Part shown: in pieces, positions 32,154 to 39,657 of the stretch
How positions within the stretch are numbered: position 1 is the stretch's first letter
How the letters are laid out: each line of letters begins with the position of its first letter
NCBI RefSeq assembly: GCF_041521385.1
Contig: NZ_CP168006.1
Location: 620,001 to 684,000 of the forward strand
Length of the DNA stretch: 64,000 nt
Source of the DNA: Alcaligenes faecalis
GTDB lineage: Bacteria; Pseudomonadota; Gammaproteobacteria; Burkholderiales; Burkholderiaceae_B
Direction of reading: 5' to 3'
Translations under genes and position numbers: made by a program
The notes under the pieces: generated by a model
What the model saw: only the letters and a program-made list of their open reading frames with translations
Told to the model about the DNA's origin: nothing
Databases searched by the model: none

Positions 32154-33464
32154 TTGAATAAAGGATTTTATCTGGTCATGGCCGCGCAGGCATTGTCATC
32201 AGTTGCTGACAATGCCTTGCTGATTGCCGCTATCGCCCTGATTGCAGATCTGCACGGACCTATCTGGATGGTCCCTATGATGAAATGGTGGTTTGCGCTG
32301 TCTTACGTCCTATTGGCCGCATTTGTAGGCGCGTTTGCTGACTCGTACCCTAAGGGCCGAGTCATGTTTGCCACCAATGCCATCAAGCTGATCGGCTGTA
32401 TGCTGATGTTTTGCCATCAGTACTTTGGCATGAGCGACTCCCAGCAATTGGGTCTGGTCTTTGTCTCCTATACCCTGGTTGGTATCGGTGCTGCCGCCTA
32501 CTCCCCCGCCAAATACGGCATCGTCACGGAAATGCTCAAGCCCGAATTGCTCGTCAAAGGCAATAGTTGGATTGAAGGACTGACCGTTCTGTCCATCATC
32601 GGCGGGACCGTGTTGGGCGGTATCCTGATCAACCCATCAATCGCAAGCGCGCTGGCCGAACACCCGCTGATTGCGCCGTTGGCCCAGACGCGTGCCGAAG
32701 TCGCTATCTTGCTGATTTCCTTTATTTATCTATCGGCAGCTTTGTGCAATCTACTGATTCCACGCACCAATATTGACTACCCACCCCAACAAAAGAACCC
32801 CATTTTGCTGCTCAAGGAATTCCGCACCTACGTGTGCATTTTGTGGCAGGACAAGCTGGGCCAAATCTCGCTGGCCGTCACCACCCTGTTCTGGGGGGCC
32901 GGCGCCACGCTGCAATTCATTGTGATCGAGTGGGGCGCCCAGCATCTGGGCTACCGCCTGGATCAGGCTTCGGTGCTAATGGGAGTCGCAGCCCTGGGAA
33001 CCGTCTTTGGCGCCGTCTTTGCCGCCCGTGTTCCCTTGAAAAAATCCCTGGCCGTTCTGCCCGTGGGCGTGGCAATGGGCTTTGTGGTTCTGCTCATGCC
33101 TTTGGTACACGAGAAATGGGCGGTCTACACCCTGCTGATGGGTATTGGCGGTTTGTCCGGCTTTTTCGTTGTCCCCATGAATGCCCTGCTACAGCATCGC
33201 GGCCACGTCATGTTGTCGGCCGGCCACTCCATTGCCGTCCAGAACTTCAATGAACAACTGAACATTCTGTTCATGCTGGCGCTGTACAGCCTGCTACTGT
33301 GGCTGCGTTTGCCCATCAACTACATCATTGTGTTCTTTGGCCTGATGGTGGCGTCTTTGATGACCGTATTCATTATCTGGAAAAATAGCAATCTGCGCAC
33401 CCATCCCAAGCTGGAAGCCTGCATTGGACAAGAAGGACATGGGCAGGCCTTGGCGGCCAAATAA
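32154..33464 (+). CDS. lplT: Lysophospholipid transporter LplT
   Basis: Major-facilitator flippase that moves lysophospholipids across the inner membrane for re-acylation. The 436-residue protein has about twelve hydrophobic helices. Its opening NKGFYLVMAAQALSSVADNALLIAA aligns with the E. coli LplT start, and AFADSYPKGRVM is the loop 2-3 motif. I chose the TTG at 32154 (GGA eight bases ahead) because it gives the family N-terminus; an ATG at 32100 would add 18 untypical residues. The usual acyltransferase partner gene is not adjacent. Confidence 0.88.
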   Translation: MNKGFYLVMAAQALSSVADNALLIAAIALIADLHGPIWMVPMMKWWFALSYVLLAAFVGAFADSYPKGRVMFATNAIKLIGCMLMFCHQYFGMSDSQQLGLVFVSYTLVGIGAAAYSPAKYGIVTEMLKPELLVKGNSWIEGLTVLSIIGGTVLGGILINPSIASALAEHPLIAPLAQTRAEVAILLISFIYLSAALCNLLIPRTNIDYPPQQKNPILLLKEFRTYVCILWQDKLGQISLAVTTLFWGAGATLQFIVIEWGAQHLGYRLDQASVLMGVAALGTVFGAVFAARVPLKKSLAVLPVGVAMGFVVLLMPLVHEKWAVYTLLMGIGGLSGFFVVPMNALLQHRGHVMLSAGHSIAVQNFNEQLNILFMLALYSLLLWLRLPINYIIVFFGLMVASLMTVFIIWKNSNLRTHPKLEACIGQEGHGQALAAK

Positions 33465-33466
33465 GA

Positions 33467-33785
33467 AATACCCCCCACGCTGCGCCTGCGGCTTGCTGCC
33501 CCCCCAAGGGGGGCGCTTTTTATCTTGGGACGGCCCGGCGATAAAAATACCCCCCACGCTGCGCCTGCGGCTTGCGCCCCACCTCGCGGCCTGCATGCCG
33601 CTCGGATTCGTCTGGCACACAGCAGTCCGCAATGGACTACTGTGTGTCCCGGCTCATCCCCAAGGGGGGCGCTTTTTATCGGGGGCGCCGAGCCTTGGGA
33701 CGGCCCGGCGATAACAACACCCCCACACTGCGTCTGCGGTTTGAACTGCTCACAAAAAGGGGGGGCTTTTTTCCGGGGGCCCGCG
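33467..33785. repeat. Three-copy array of a terminator-like intergenic repeat
   Basis: Copies at 33467-33542, 33545-33712 and about 33713-33785. Each has a block CCCCCACGCTGCGCCTGCGG, then a G/C hairpin (CCCCCC-AA-GGGGGG type) with a T run, and the first two end in CTTGGGACGGCCCGGCGAT. Copy 2 carries an extra 85-base piece with its own 13-base inverted repeat (33616-33628 with 33634-33646, 12 of 13 paired). Copy 3 is diverged. The array separates convergent lplT and the glycosylase gene and must stop transcription from the left. Reading frames through it are artefacts. Confidence 0.85.
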
Positions 33786-33787
33786 TC

Positions 33788-34708
33788 TCAGGGCTGGTTT
33801 TGCAACTCGCGCAGCAGGGTTAAATCTCGCCAGGCATTGGCTTTGTGCTGTGGGCGCAACAAGAGCGAAGCGGGGTGATACGTCACTACCAAAGGCAGGC
33901 TGCGACCCTGGGCATCGGTATACGTCAGGGCCTGACCCCGCAAAACTTCCAAATCCTCATCACGACCACTTAGTGCCACCGCTGCCAAATGGCCGACGGC
34001 CAGCAAGCGACGTGGCTGTACCAAGCGAATTTGCGCGTCCAAAAAGGCCCGACACGCCGCCAATTCGTCCTGGGTCGGGGGACGATTACCCAGGGGACGA
34101 CACTTCACCAGATGCGTTTTATAAACCGACGCATTGGGAATTGCGCTATTGAGCATGGCTTGCAAGAGCAGGCCCGCCTTACCATCAAAAGGCTTGGCAC
34201 TTCGATCATCGCTGGTACCCGGTGCTTCACCAATAATCATCCAGTCCGGCTCGGACAAGAGTTCGGAACCAAAGACCACTTGAGCACGGCCCGTATGCAG
34301 ACCGCACTCCTGGCAAGCCTGCACCTGCTCCAGCAAGCTGGCCATATCCGGTGCTTTGTCAGGCTGAATCAGCACGGCAGGCCGCTGGACCTCTTCTTCG
34401 ACAGGCGCTGTCGCCACGGGTCTGGCACCGGATTTACGCAAGACAGACAGCGCCTGATCTCGGGCTGACCTGGCATCAGTTGCCACAGCAGGTGCTGAAA
34501 CGGGGGAAGAACTACCCGTATCATCCAGGTGCTGCCCTGCACGCTCAGTCGTCTGCGATGGCGCCAATTCCTCTCGCGCCTTGGCCGCAACGGCTGCGGA
34601 TGACACCACAGGCTGAGCTTGCGGCAGACGTGCCAAGAAAGCACGCTCCAGCCCCAACTCCAAAAGCCAGGTGCGCTGCAGCGGAGAAATAGGCTGAAAA
34701 TCGATCAT
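33788..34708 (-). CDS. Family 4 uracil-DNA glycosylase
   Basis: Removes uracil from DNA; this family carries a [4Fe-4S] cluster. The 306-residue protein has a variable N-terminal third rich in Ala and Gln (about 25-110). The catalytic domain then shows CQECGLHTGRAQVVFGSE, the GEAPGTSDDRSAKPFDGKAG active-site loop, KCRPLGNRPPTQDELAAC and VVTYHPASLLLRP near the end. The four cysteines (two in CQEC, then KC and AC) fit the cluster ligands. The ATG overlaps the stop of the TsaB-RimI gene by four bases. Confidence 0.92.
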   Translation of the reverse strand: MIDFQPISPLQRTWLLELGLERAFLARLPQAQPVVSSAAVAAKAREELAPSQTTERAGQHLDDTGSSSPVSAPAVATDARSARDQALSVLRKSGARPVATAPVEEEVQRPAVLIQPDKAPDMASLLEQVQACQECGLHTGRAQVVFGSELLSEPDWMIIGEAPGTSDDRSAKPFDGKAGLLLQAMLNSAIPNASVYKTHLVKCRPLGNRPPTQDELAACRAFLDAQIRLVQPRRLLAVGHLAAVALSGRDEDLEVLRGQALTYTDAQGRSLPLVVTYHPASLLLRPQHKANAWRDLTLLRELQNQP

Positions 34709-35937
34709 GCCCCTGCCTTGCTGACCAGGCTCAGACTCATCAAGACCGCGTCCTCACGCCGCCCATCGCTAAGCGGGTAGTAGTTTTTACGTAGACCATC
34801 TGCCTTGAAACCGTACTTCTGATACAGGCCAATAGCGGACGTATTCGAGGCCCGCACTTCCAGAACCACACGCTCCAGTTGATGCTGACGAGCCAACTCC
34901 AGGCCATCGTCCAATAACTGCCAAGCCAGACCGCGCCGCTGCTGTTCGGGGGCCACCCCAATCAGCAGGAGCTCGATCATGTCGGGGGCCTGCAGCCAAA
35001 TGGCGTAGCCTTGCACCTGACCTTGCTTGTGGATGATTCGGGAGCAATATGCGCTATTAGCCAAAGCATCTGTAAAGTTGCCTGCCGTCCAAGGGTGGCT
35101 TTCCACACGACGCTCAATATCCAGCACAGCGGATACATGGCCTGCCTGCATGGTTTCAATTTGCAAGGGCTGATCCAGAGCGGCGGGATTTCCCCCCAAG
35201 CCCTGCTCACGCTCCTGAATGGTGTAGGCAACTTTCTCACGCACGTACAATGGCATGGCTAGATCCGGAGAGACACCGCGCCCTTCGTCCAGATCATGCA
35301 AAGCCAAATATGCCACGCTGGCACCCGTTGCACGCCATGCCTGACCCACTTCCCAGCCCTGCGCCAGAACAGCAGGCGCCAGATCAGGAAACTGCTCCAG
35401 CGCATCGCCCACAACTTGAATAGGCTGCTGCTGTGCAATCAAGCCTTCCGCTTGCAAACGGACAATCCAGGTCGTGACCTGGGCGGCATCAAGCAAGACT
35501 GGGCTTTGCAACACAGACCAGGATTTCTCGGCGGTCCAACAGTACACAGCCGCGTAGACCTCTTGCATGCGTGCATCCTGTGCCACCACATAGGCCGTGC
35601 CCTCCACAGGCTTACCACAAGCAGCCGCCGCCAACAGGGACGAGACCGGCAGCACTGGCAAGTCCAGGGCAAAAGCCATGCCTTGAGCCACACCACAGGC
35701 CACGCGCAGTCCCGTAAATCCACCTGGGCCTTGCCCAAACGCAATCGCAGTCAAGGCGTGTCTATCCACCCCCGCTTGCTCCAGCAGTTGCTCGGCCATG
35801 GGCAAAAGGCGTTCGGCATGGTCGCCGCTACCTTCGTGGCTTAGCTCTACAAGCGAAATACCGGCTTGCGTGCGAGACAGCAAGGTCAGTTCACAGAGAT
35901 TGGAGGAAGTTTCCAAGGCAAGAATATGTGCATCCAT
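34705..35937 (-). CDS. TsaB-RimI fusion protein
   Basis: A single 410-residue protein joining two usually separate enzymes. Residues 1 to about 240 are TsaB (ILALETSSNLCELTLL, GQGPGGFTGLRVACGVAQGMAFA), the partner of TsaD in making t6A at position 37 of ANN-decoding tRNAs. Residues about 258-405 are a RimI-type N-acetyltransferase with the acetyl-CoA loop VAPEQQRRGLAWQLL and the ASNTSAIGLYQKYGFKADGLRKNYY motif. RimI acetylates the N-terminus of ribosomal protein S18. The frame is continuous through a short linker (EQGLGGNPAALDQP). Confidence 0.93.
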   Translation of the reverse strand: MDAHILALETSSNLCELTLLSRTQAGISLVELSHEGSGDHAERLLPMAEQLLEQAGVDRHALTAIAFGQGPGGFTGLRVACGVAQGMAFALDLPVLPVSSLLAAAACGKPVEGTAYVVAQDARMQEVYAAVYCWTAEKSWSVLQSPVLLDAAQVTTWIVRLQAEGLIAQQQPIQVVGDALEQFPDLAPAVLAQGWEVGQAWRATGASVAYLALHDLDEGRGVSPDLAMPLYVREKVAYTIQEREQGLGGNPAALDQPLQIETMQAGHVSAVLDIERRVESHPWTAGNFTDALANSAYCSRIIHKQGQVQGYAIWLQAPDMIELLLIGVAPEQQRRGLAWQLLDDGLELARQHQLERVVLEVRASNTSAIGLYQKYGFKADGLRKNYYPLSDGRREDAVLMSLSLVSKAGA

Positions 35938-35968
35938 CGCGCTATTTTAGTTTAAGCAGGCTCAAAAT

Positions 35969-36052
35969 AGGCAGCTCCCTGGGATCAGACAAGGACAAAG
36001 TGCTCCACAGCGGAACCCAAAAAGCATTTCGTCCCTGGCTGCTCTTTTTTTT
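35969..36052 (+). ncRNA. Candidate structured RNA upstream of ompR
   Basis: On the plus strand an outer stem GGCAGC (35970-35975) / GCTGCT (36038-36043) encloses a 14-bp stem (35991-36004 with 36023-36036; 11 Watson-Crick pairs, one G-T, two mismatches) and an 18-base loop. It is followed by eight T at 36045-36052. The shape is that of a small RNA with an intrinsic terminator. No strong promoter is seen before it, so it could instead be a stand-alone terminator, or a leader structure of tsaB on the other strand. Confidence 0.35.
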
Positions 36053-36215
36053 GGCCTGAATCAAACCGGCCAATCAGACTATTTGCCACCATACAATCAC
36101 GCTTGAAAACAGCCCAAATCCGCTGCAAGGCGCATAAATAGTACAAAACACTTAATGTGTAATATTTTTCTACGCCCCCCTATACGCGCTTTCTGATGCC
36201 TGTTACATTTTCGCT

Positions 36216-36950
36216 ATGAATACGCCGACCCCCCCCCTCACCCGCAAAATTCTTGTCGTTGACGACGATCCTCGGCTGCGCGATTTATTGCGTCGCTACT
36301 TGTCTGAACAAGGATTCAACGTCTTCGTTGCCGAAGACGGTAAAGAAATGGCCAAACTCTGGCAACGCGAGCATTTCGATCTGCTGGTACTGGATCTGAT
36401 GCTGCCAGGCGAGGATGGCCTATCCATCTGTCGCCGGCTGCGCGGCGGTCACGACAACACCCCTATCATCATGCTTACTGCCAAGGCCGAAGAAATCGAC
36501 CGTATCGTGGGCCTGGAGATGGGTGCCGATGACTACCTCATCAAGCCTTTCAACCCCCGCGAACTGCTGGCCCGTGTCAACGCTATCTTGCGACGCCGTG
36601 GTACCGAGGAACACCCCGGCGCACCTAGTCAGGAAAATGAATCGATCGAGTTCGGCCCTTATGTGCTGAACCTGTCCACTCGAACACTGACACGCAATAA
36701 CGAAGTCGTTCCCATTACAACGGGCGAGTTCTCCGTGCTGAAAGTGTTTGCCCGTCATCCCAAGATCCCCTTGTCGCGCGACAAACTGATGGAATTGGCG
36801 CGTGGCCGTGAATACGAAGCCTTTGACCGCAGCTTGGACGTACAGATTTCGCGTCTGCGCAAGCTGATCGAACCCAATGCCTCCAAGCCCGTGTTCATTC
36901 AAACGGTCTGGGGCCTGGGCTACGTGTTTGTTCCAGACGGCGGTAACTGA
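36216..36950 (+). CDS. ompR: Response regulator OmpR
   Basis: DNA-binding regulator that responds to osmolarity and controls porins, phosphorylated by EnvZ. The 244-residue protein has the receiver domain (acidic Asp16-Asp18, phosphorylated Asp60 in LLVLDLMLPGEDG, Lys in LIKPFNPRELLARV) and a winged-helix C-terminal domain (ITTGEFSVLKVFARHP to VQTVWGLGYVF-like end). Close similarity to enterobacterial OmpR supports the name. The ATG has no purine-rich site upstream (ACATTTTCGCT), which is unusual for a regulator. It is followed after two bases by envZ. Confidence 0.95.
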   Translation: MNTPTPPLTRKILVVDDDPRLRDLLRRYLSEQGFNVFVAEDGKEMAKLWQREHFDLLVLDLMLPGEDGLSICRRLRGGHDNTPIIMLTAKAEEIDRIVGLEMGADDYLIKPFNPRELLARVNAILRRRGTEEHPGAPSQENESIEFGPYVLNLSTRTLTRNNEVVPITTGEFSVLKVFARHPKIPLSRDKLMELARGREYEAFDRSLDVQISRLRKLIEPNASKPVFIQTVWGLGYVFVPDGGN

Positions 36951-36952
36951 CC

Positions 36953-38395
36953 TTGTCTTCCGGTCAGCAAGACGGGCGGCCCGCCGTGGCCGCCCAACGC
37001 CGAGCAAGCAAAAACTCAAGTATCCGGCTGGGTTTATTCAGCCGGTCTTTTTTATTGCTCGCCGCGTTAATGCTCGTCAGCCTGGGTGCCTGGCTGCAAG
37101 TATTCTTCAGTATGGAAGAAGGCCCACGCGCAGCCCAGATGGCGCAGCGCGTGGCGTCCATTGTCAGCATCACCCGGTCGGCTCTGGTGTACGCGCCCCC
37201 GGCGGTACGCCCTGCCCTGCTATTGGATCTGGCCACCAAGGAAAGTCTGCGCGTGCAGCCACGCGAGAACACGGACGAGCTTGAGCCCCTGCCGCGCTCC
37301 AACTACTGGCAACACGTCTCCACCGAAGTGCGTGGCGCTTTGGGTAGTCAGACCCTCATCATGTGGTCGGTCAACAGCGTTCCTGGCATCTGGGTGTCTT
37401 TCGATATCAATGAAGATCAGTATTGGCTGGTCTTTGACCGCGAACAATTAAGTCTGACGGCCGGCGTGGAATGGCTGGGCTGGGGCGCTACCGCCTTGCT
37501 GCTGGCCTTGATTGGTGCCGCAGTCAGTGTGCGCTTTGTAAACCGGCCTTTGGCGCAACTGGCCAAAGTGGCTCAGCAACTGGCCCGTGGCGAGACTCCC
37601 AGCACCCTGCCCGAAAAAGGCCCGGTTGAAATCCGCGACATGAATATCGCCTTTAACCGCATGGCGCGCGACATTCGCCAGACAGAGGCGGATCGGGAAA
37701 TCATGCTGGCTGGCATTTCACACGATTTGCGCACGCCATTGGCCCGCATGCGTCTGGAAATTGAATTAAGCCAGGTCTCGGACGAGACCCGTGCCGCCAT
37801 TGACGAGGACCTGGCCCAAATTGATCACAGTATTGGTCAGTTGATGGAATATGCCCGTCCTGCTGCCGCCGTCCCTGAACATGGTATTGATGTTTCTGCC
37901 GTGCTCAATGATGTCTACGAGCGTGAACGCACGCATACTGAATCGCTGGGTGGCATTTTGACGGCCTCCGTCGAGCCCAATCTGTATGCCCGCATCAGCG
38001 CACACGATTTGAAGCGTATCGTCTCCAACCTGATCGAAAATGCCCGTCGCTATGGGCGCAGCCCTGAAGATGATCGGGCGCGCATTGAGCTGTCGGCGCA
38101 CCAGCATGGCAATATCCTGATCATTGCCGTCAAGGATCAGGGCGCAGGGATTGCAAAAAGCGATATCCAGCGCCTGCTACGTCCCTTCTCCCGTGGTGTC
38201 TCGGCCCGAACAGGTGTCAGTGGCGCCGGTTTGGGACTGGCGATTGTGGAACGTTTACTGGGACAGGTCGGAGGTCACTTTGAACTGGTCAGTGCTCCAT
38301 CCGAAGGCCTGACTGCTCGCATTCAATTGCCACGTATCCGTGCCAGCCGCAATGTGCCTGGCAACCAGGCCGATAAGGACAACAAAGCCTCCTAA
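36953..38395 (+). CDS. envZ: Sensor histidine kinase EnvZ
   Basis: Inner-membrane sensor of the OmpR pair. The 480-residue protein has two membrane helices (about 28-52 and 173-195) flanking a periplasmic domain, and a HAMP domain. The dimerisation helix carries phospho-acceptor His257 in GISHDLRTPLARMR. The ATPase domain contains the N box NLIENARRYG, DQGAGI and GAGLGLAIV. The first possible start is TTG at 36953, two bases after the ompR stop; a GTG at 36986 is an alternative, and neither has a clear Shine-Dalgarno, which suggests coupling to ompR. Confidence 0.93.
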   Translation: MSSGQQDGRPAVAAQRRASKNSSIRLGLFSRSFLLLAALMLVSLGAWLQVFFSMEEGPRAAQMAQRVASIVSITRSALVYAPPAVRPALLLDLATKESLRVQPRENTDELEPLPRSNYWQHVSTEVRGALGSQTLIMWSVNSVPGIWVSFDINEDQYWLVFDREQLSLTAGVEWLGWGATALLLALIGAAVSVRFVNRPLAQLAKVAQQLARGETPSTLPEKGPVEIRDMNIAFNRMARDIRQTEADREIMLAGISHDLRTPLARMRLEIELSQVSDETRAAIDEDLAQIDHSIGQLMEYARPAAAVPEHGIDVSAVLNDVYERERTHTESLGGILTASVEPNLYARISAHDLKRIVSNLIENARRYGRSPEDDRARIELSAHQHGNILIIAVKDQGAGIAKSDIQRLLRPFSRGVSARTGVSGAGLGLAIVERLLGQVGGHFELVSAPSEGLTARIQLPRIRASRNVPGNQADKDNKAS

Positions 38396-38406
38396 GCAGA
38401 ATCAAG

Positions 38407-38434
38407 CTTGGGCAGGGATTTTTCCCTGCCCAAG
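38407..38434. terminator. Strong hairpin between convergent envZ and ispF
   Basis: A perfect 12-bp stem CTTGGGCAGGGA / TCCCTGCCCAAG with a T4 loop. Neither side has a T run, so it is either an atypical terminator or a 3'-end protecting structure for the two convergent mRNAs. Confidence 0.55.
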
Positions 38435-38456
38435 GCCAGTCTCAAACCCAAACCGC

Positions 38457-38942
38457 TCAGGCTCGATACAGCAAAGCCACCGAGGTAACCGCAATTCCTT
38501 CCTGACGCCCCACAAAGCCAATCGCCTCGTTTGTCTTGCCCTTGATATTCACACTGCCGGGTTCCAATTGCAGATCAGCTTCGATATTGGCCACCATCGC
38601 CGGAGCATGTGGTGCAATCTTGGGTTTTTGTGCATGAATCGTGGCATCCACATTGCCTACCAACCAGCCCGCCGCGCGAACCTGCTCATAAGCATGACGC
38701 AGCAGCACTCGACTATCGGCCCCCTTGTATTTGGGGTCCGTATCCGGAAAGTGACGACCAATATCCCCCAGGCCTGCCGCTCCCAAAATCGCATCGGTAA
38801 TGGCATGCAGCAAGGCATCGGCATCCGAATGCCCCATCAGGCCATGCGTATGCGCAATGGTGACGCCGCCCAAGATCAAAGGTCGGCCTTCGCACAGCAC
38901 ATGCACATCAAAACCTTGTCCTACGCGAATCGGCATGCTCAT
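38457..38942 (-). CDS. ispF: 2-C-methyl-D-erythritol 2,4-cyclodiphosphate synthase
   Basis: Fifth step of the MEP isoprenoid pathway: cyclises CDP-methylerythritol phosphate with loss of CMP. The 161-residue protein has the metal ligands in GFDVH (Asp12, His14) and the [25 protein letters not shown] block, plus the HAQKPK and NIKGKTNE motifs. The ATG at 38942 overlaps the ispD stop as ATGA and has GGAG eight bases ahead; earlier ATG codons are less well placed. Confidence 0.96.
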   Translation of the reverse strand: MSMPIRVGQGFDVHVLCEGRPLILGGVTIAHTHGLMGHSDADALLHAITDAILGAAGLGDIGRHFPDTDPKYKGADSRVLLRHAYEQVRAAGWLVGNVDATIHAQKPKIAPHAPAMVANIEADLQLEPGSVNIKGKTNEAIGFVGRQEGIAVTSVALLYRA

Positions 38943-39640
38943 AACCATTTCTCCATCAATTCAAAATCCTCAGGCCAAGTGACTTTAAAATTACGCGCCG
39001 AACCCAATATGAGTAAAGGTTGGCTGCCCGCCAACTCCATGGCGCTGGCCTCATCCGTCACCGCAAAACCCTGTTCTTTAGCCACTTGCAAGGCCTCACG
39101 TAAGACATGGGCAGGAAACAGTTGGGGAGTCTGCGCCAACCACAGGCCGTCTCGGTCCACCGTTTCCTGCACCGCCACCGGCTCGGCAGGCGTTGCGCGC
39201 TTGACGGTATCAGCCACGGGCAAAGCCAGCAAGCCACCGCGTTGCGTCTGCAAGCAGGCATCAATCAGCCGCGCCAGGGCTTGTTTGGGCAAACCGGGGC
39301 GAGCGGCATCGTGAACCAGAACCCAGGCTTGTTCGTCCTTATCCAGGCTCTGCAAGGTATTGAGCACCGTTTCAGCCCGCGTTTCCCCACCACAAGGCAG
39401 GCAGACCGTGCGCGGCAAACCTTCCAGTACGGTGGCGGCCCAGGTATCACCAGGGGCTATCGCCACACGCACCTGACTGATACGCTCATCGGCCAGCAAA
39501 GCCTGTACCGAGCGGCGCAACATGGGTTGCCCGCCCAGCAAACGGTATTGCTTGGGCAAGCCTTGCGCCTTCGTGGCAGAATCCAGGGCGCGCGAGCCGA
39601 TACCGGCGGCTGGAACAATTGCAATCAAGGTAGTCTTCAT
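38939..39640 (-). CDS. ispD: 2-C-methyl-D-erythritol 4-phosphate cytidylyltransferase
   Basis: Third step of the MEP pathway: couples methylerythritol phosphate to CTP. The 233-residue Rossmann-like protein begins with the nucleotide-binding [24 protein letters not shown]. It contains [13 protein letters not shown] and VHDAARPG, and ends near [11 protein letters not shown] and [18 protein letters not shown]. The DEA motif is intact. Only 17 bases separate its start from that of mfd on the other strand. Confidence 0.96.
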   Translation of the reverse strand: MKTTLIAIVPAAGIGSRALDSATKAQGLPKQYRLLGGQPMLRRSVQALLADERISQVRVAIAPGDTWAATVLEGLPRTVCLPCGGETRAETVLNTLQSLDKDEQAWVLVHDAARPGLPKQALARLIDACLQTQRGGLLALPVADTVKRATPAEPVAVQETVDRDGLWLAQTPQLFPAHVLREALQVAKEQGFAVTDEASAMELAGSQPLLILGSARNFKVTWPEDFELMEKWL

Positions 39641-39657
39641 AGGTGGGTGATTTTATA

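Noticed and set aside
33424..33878. Three overlapping frames of 80-120 codons in the repeat array
   Set aside because: They translate the terminator repeats (Pro/Arg/Gly-rich) and cross hairpins; such frames are a typical artefact of this repeat.
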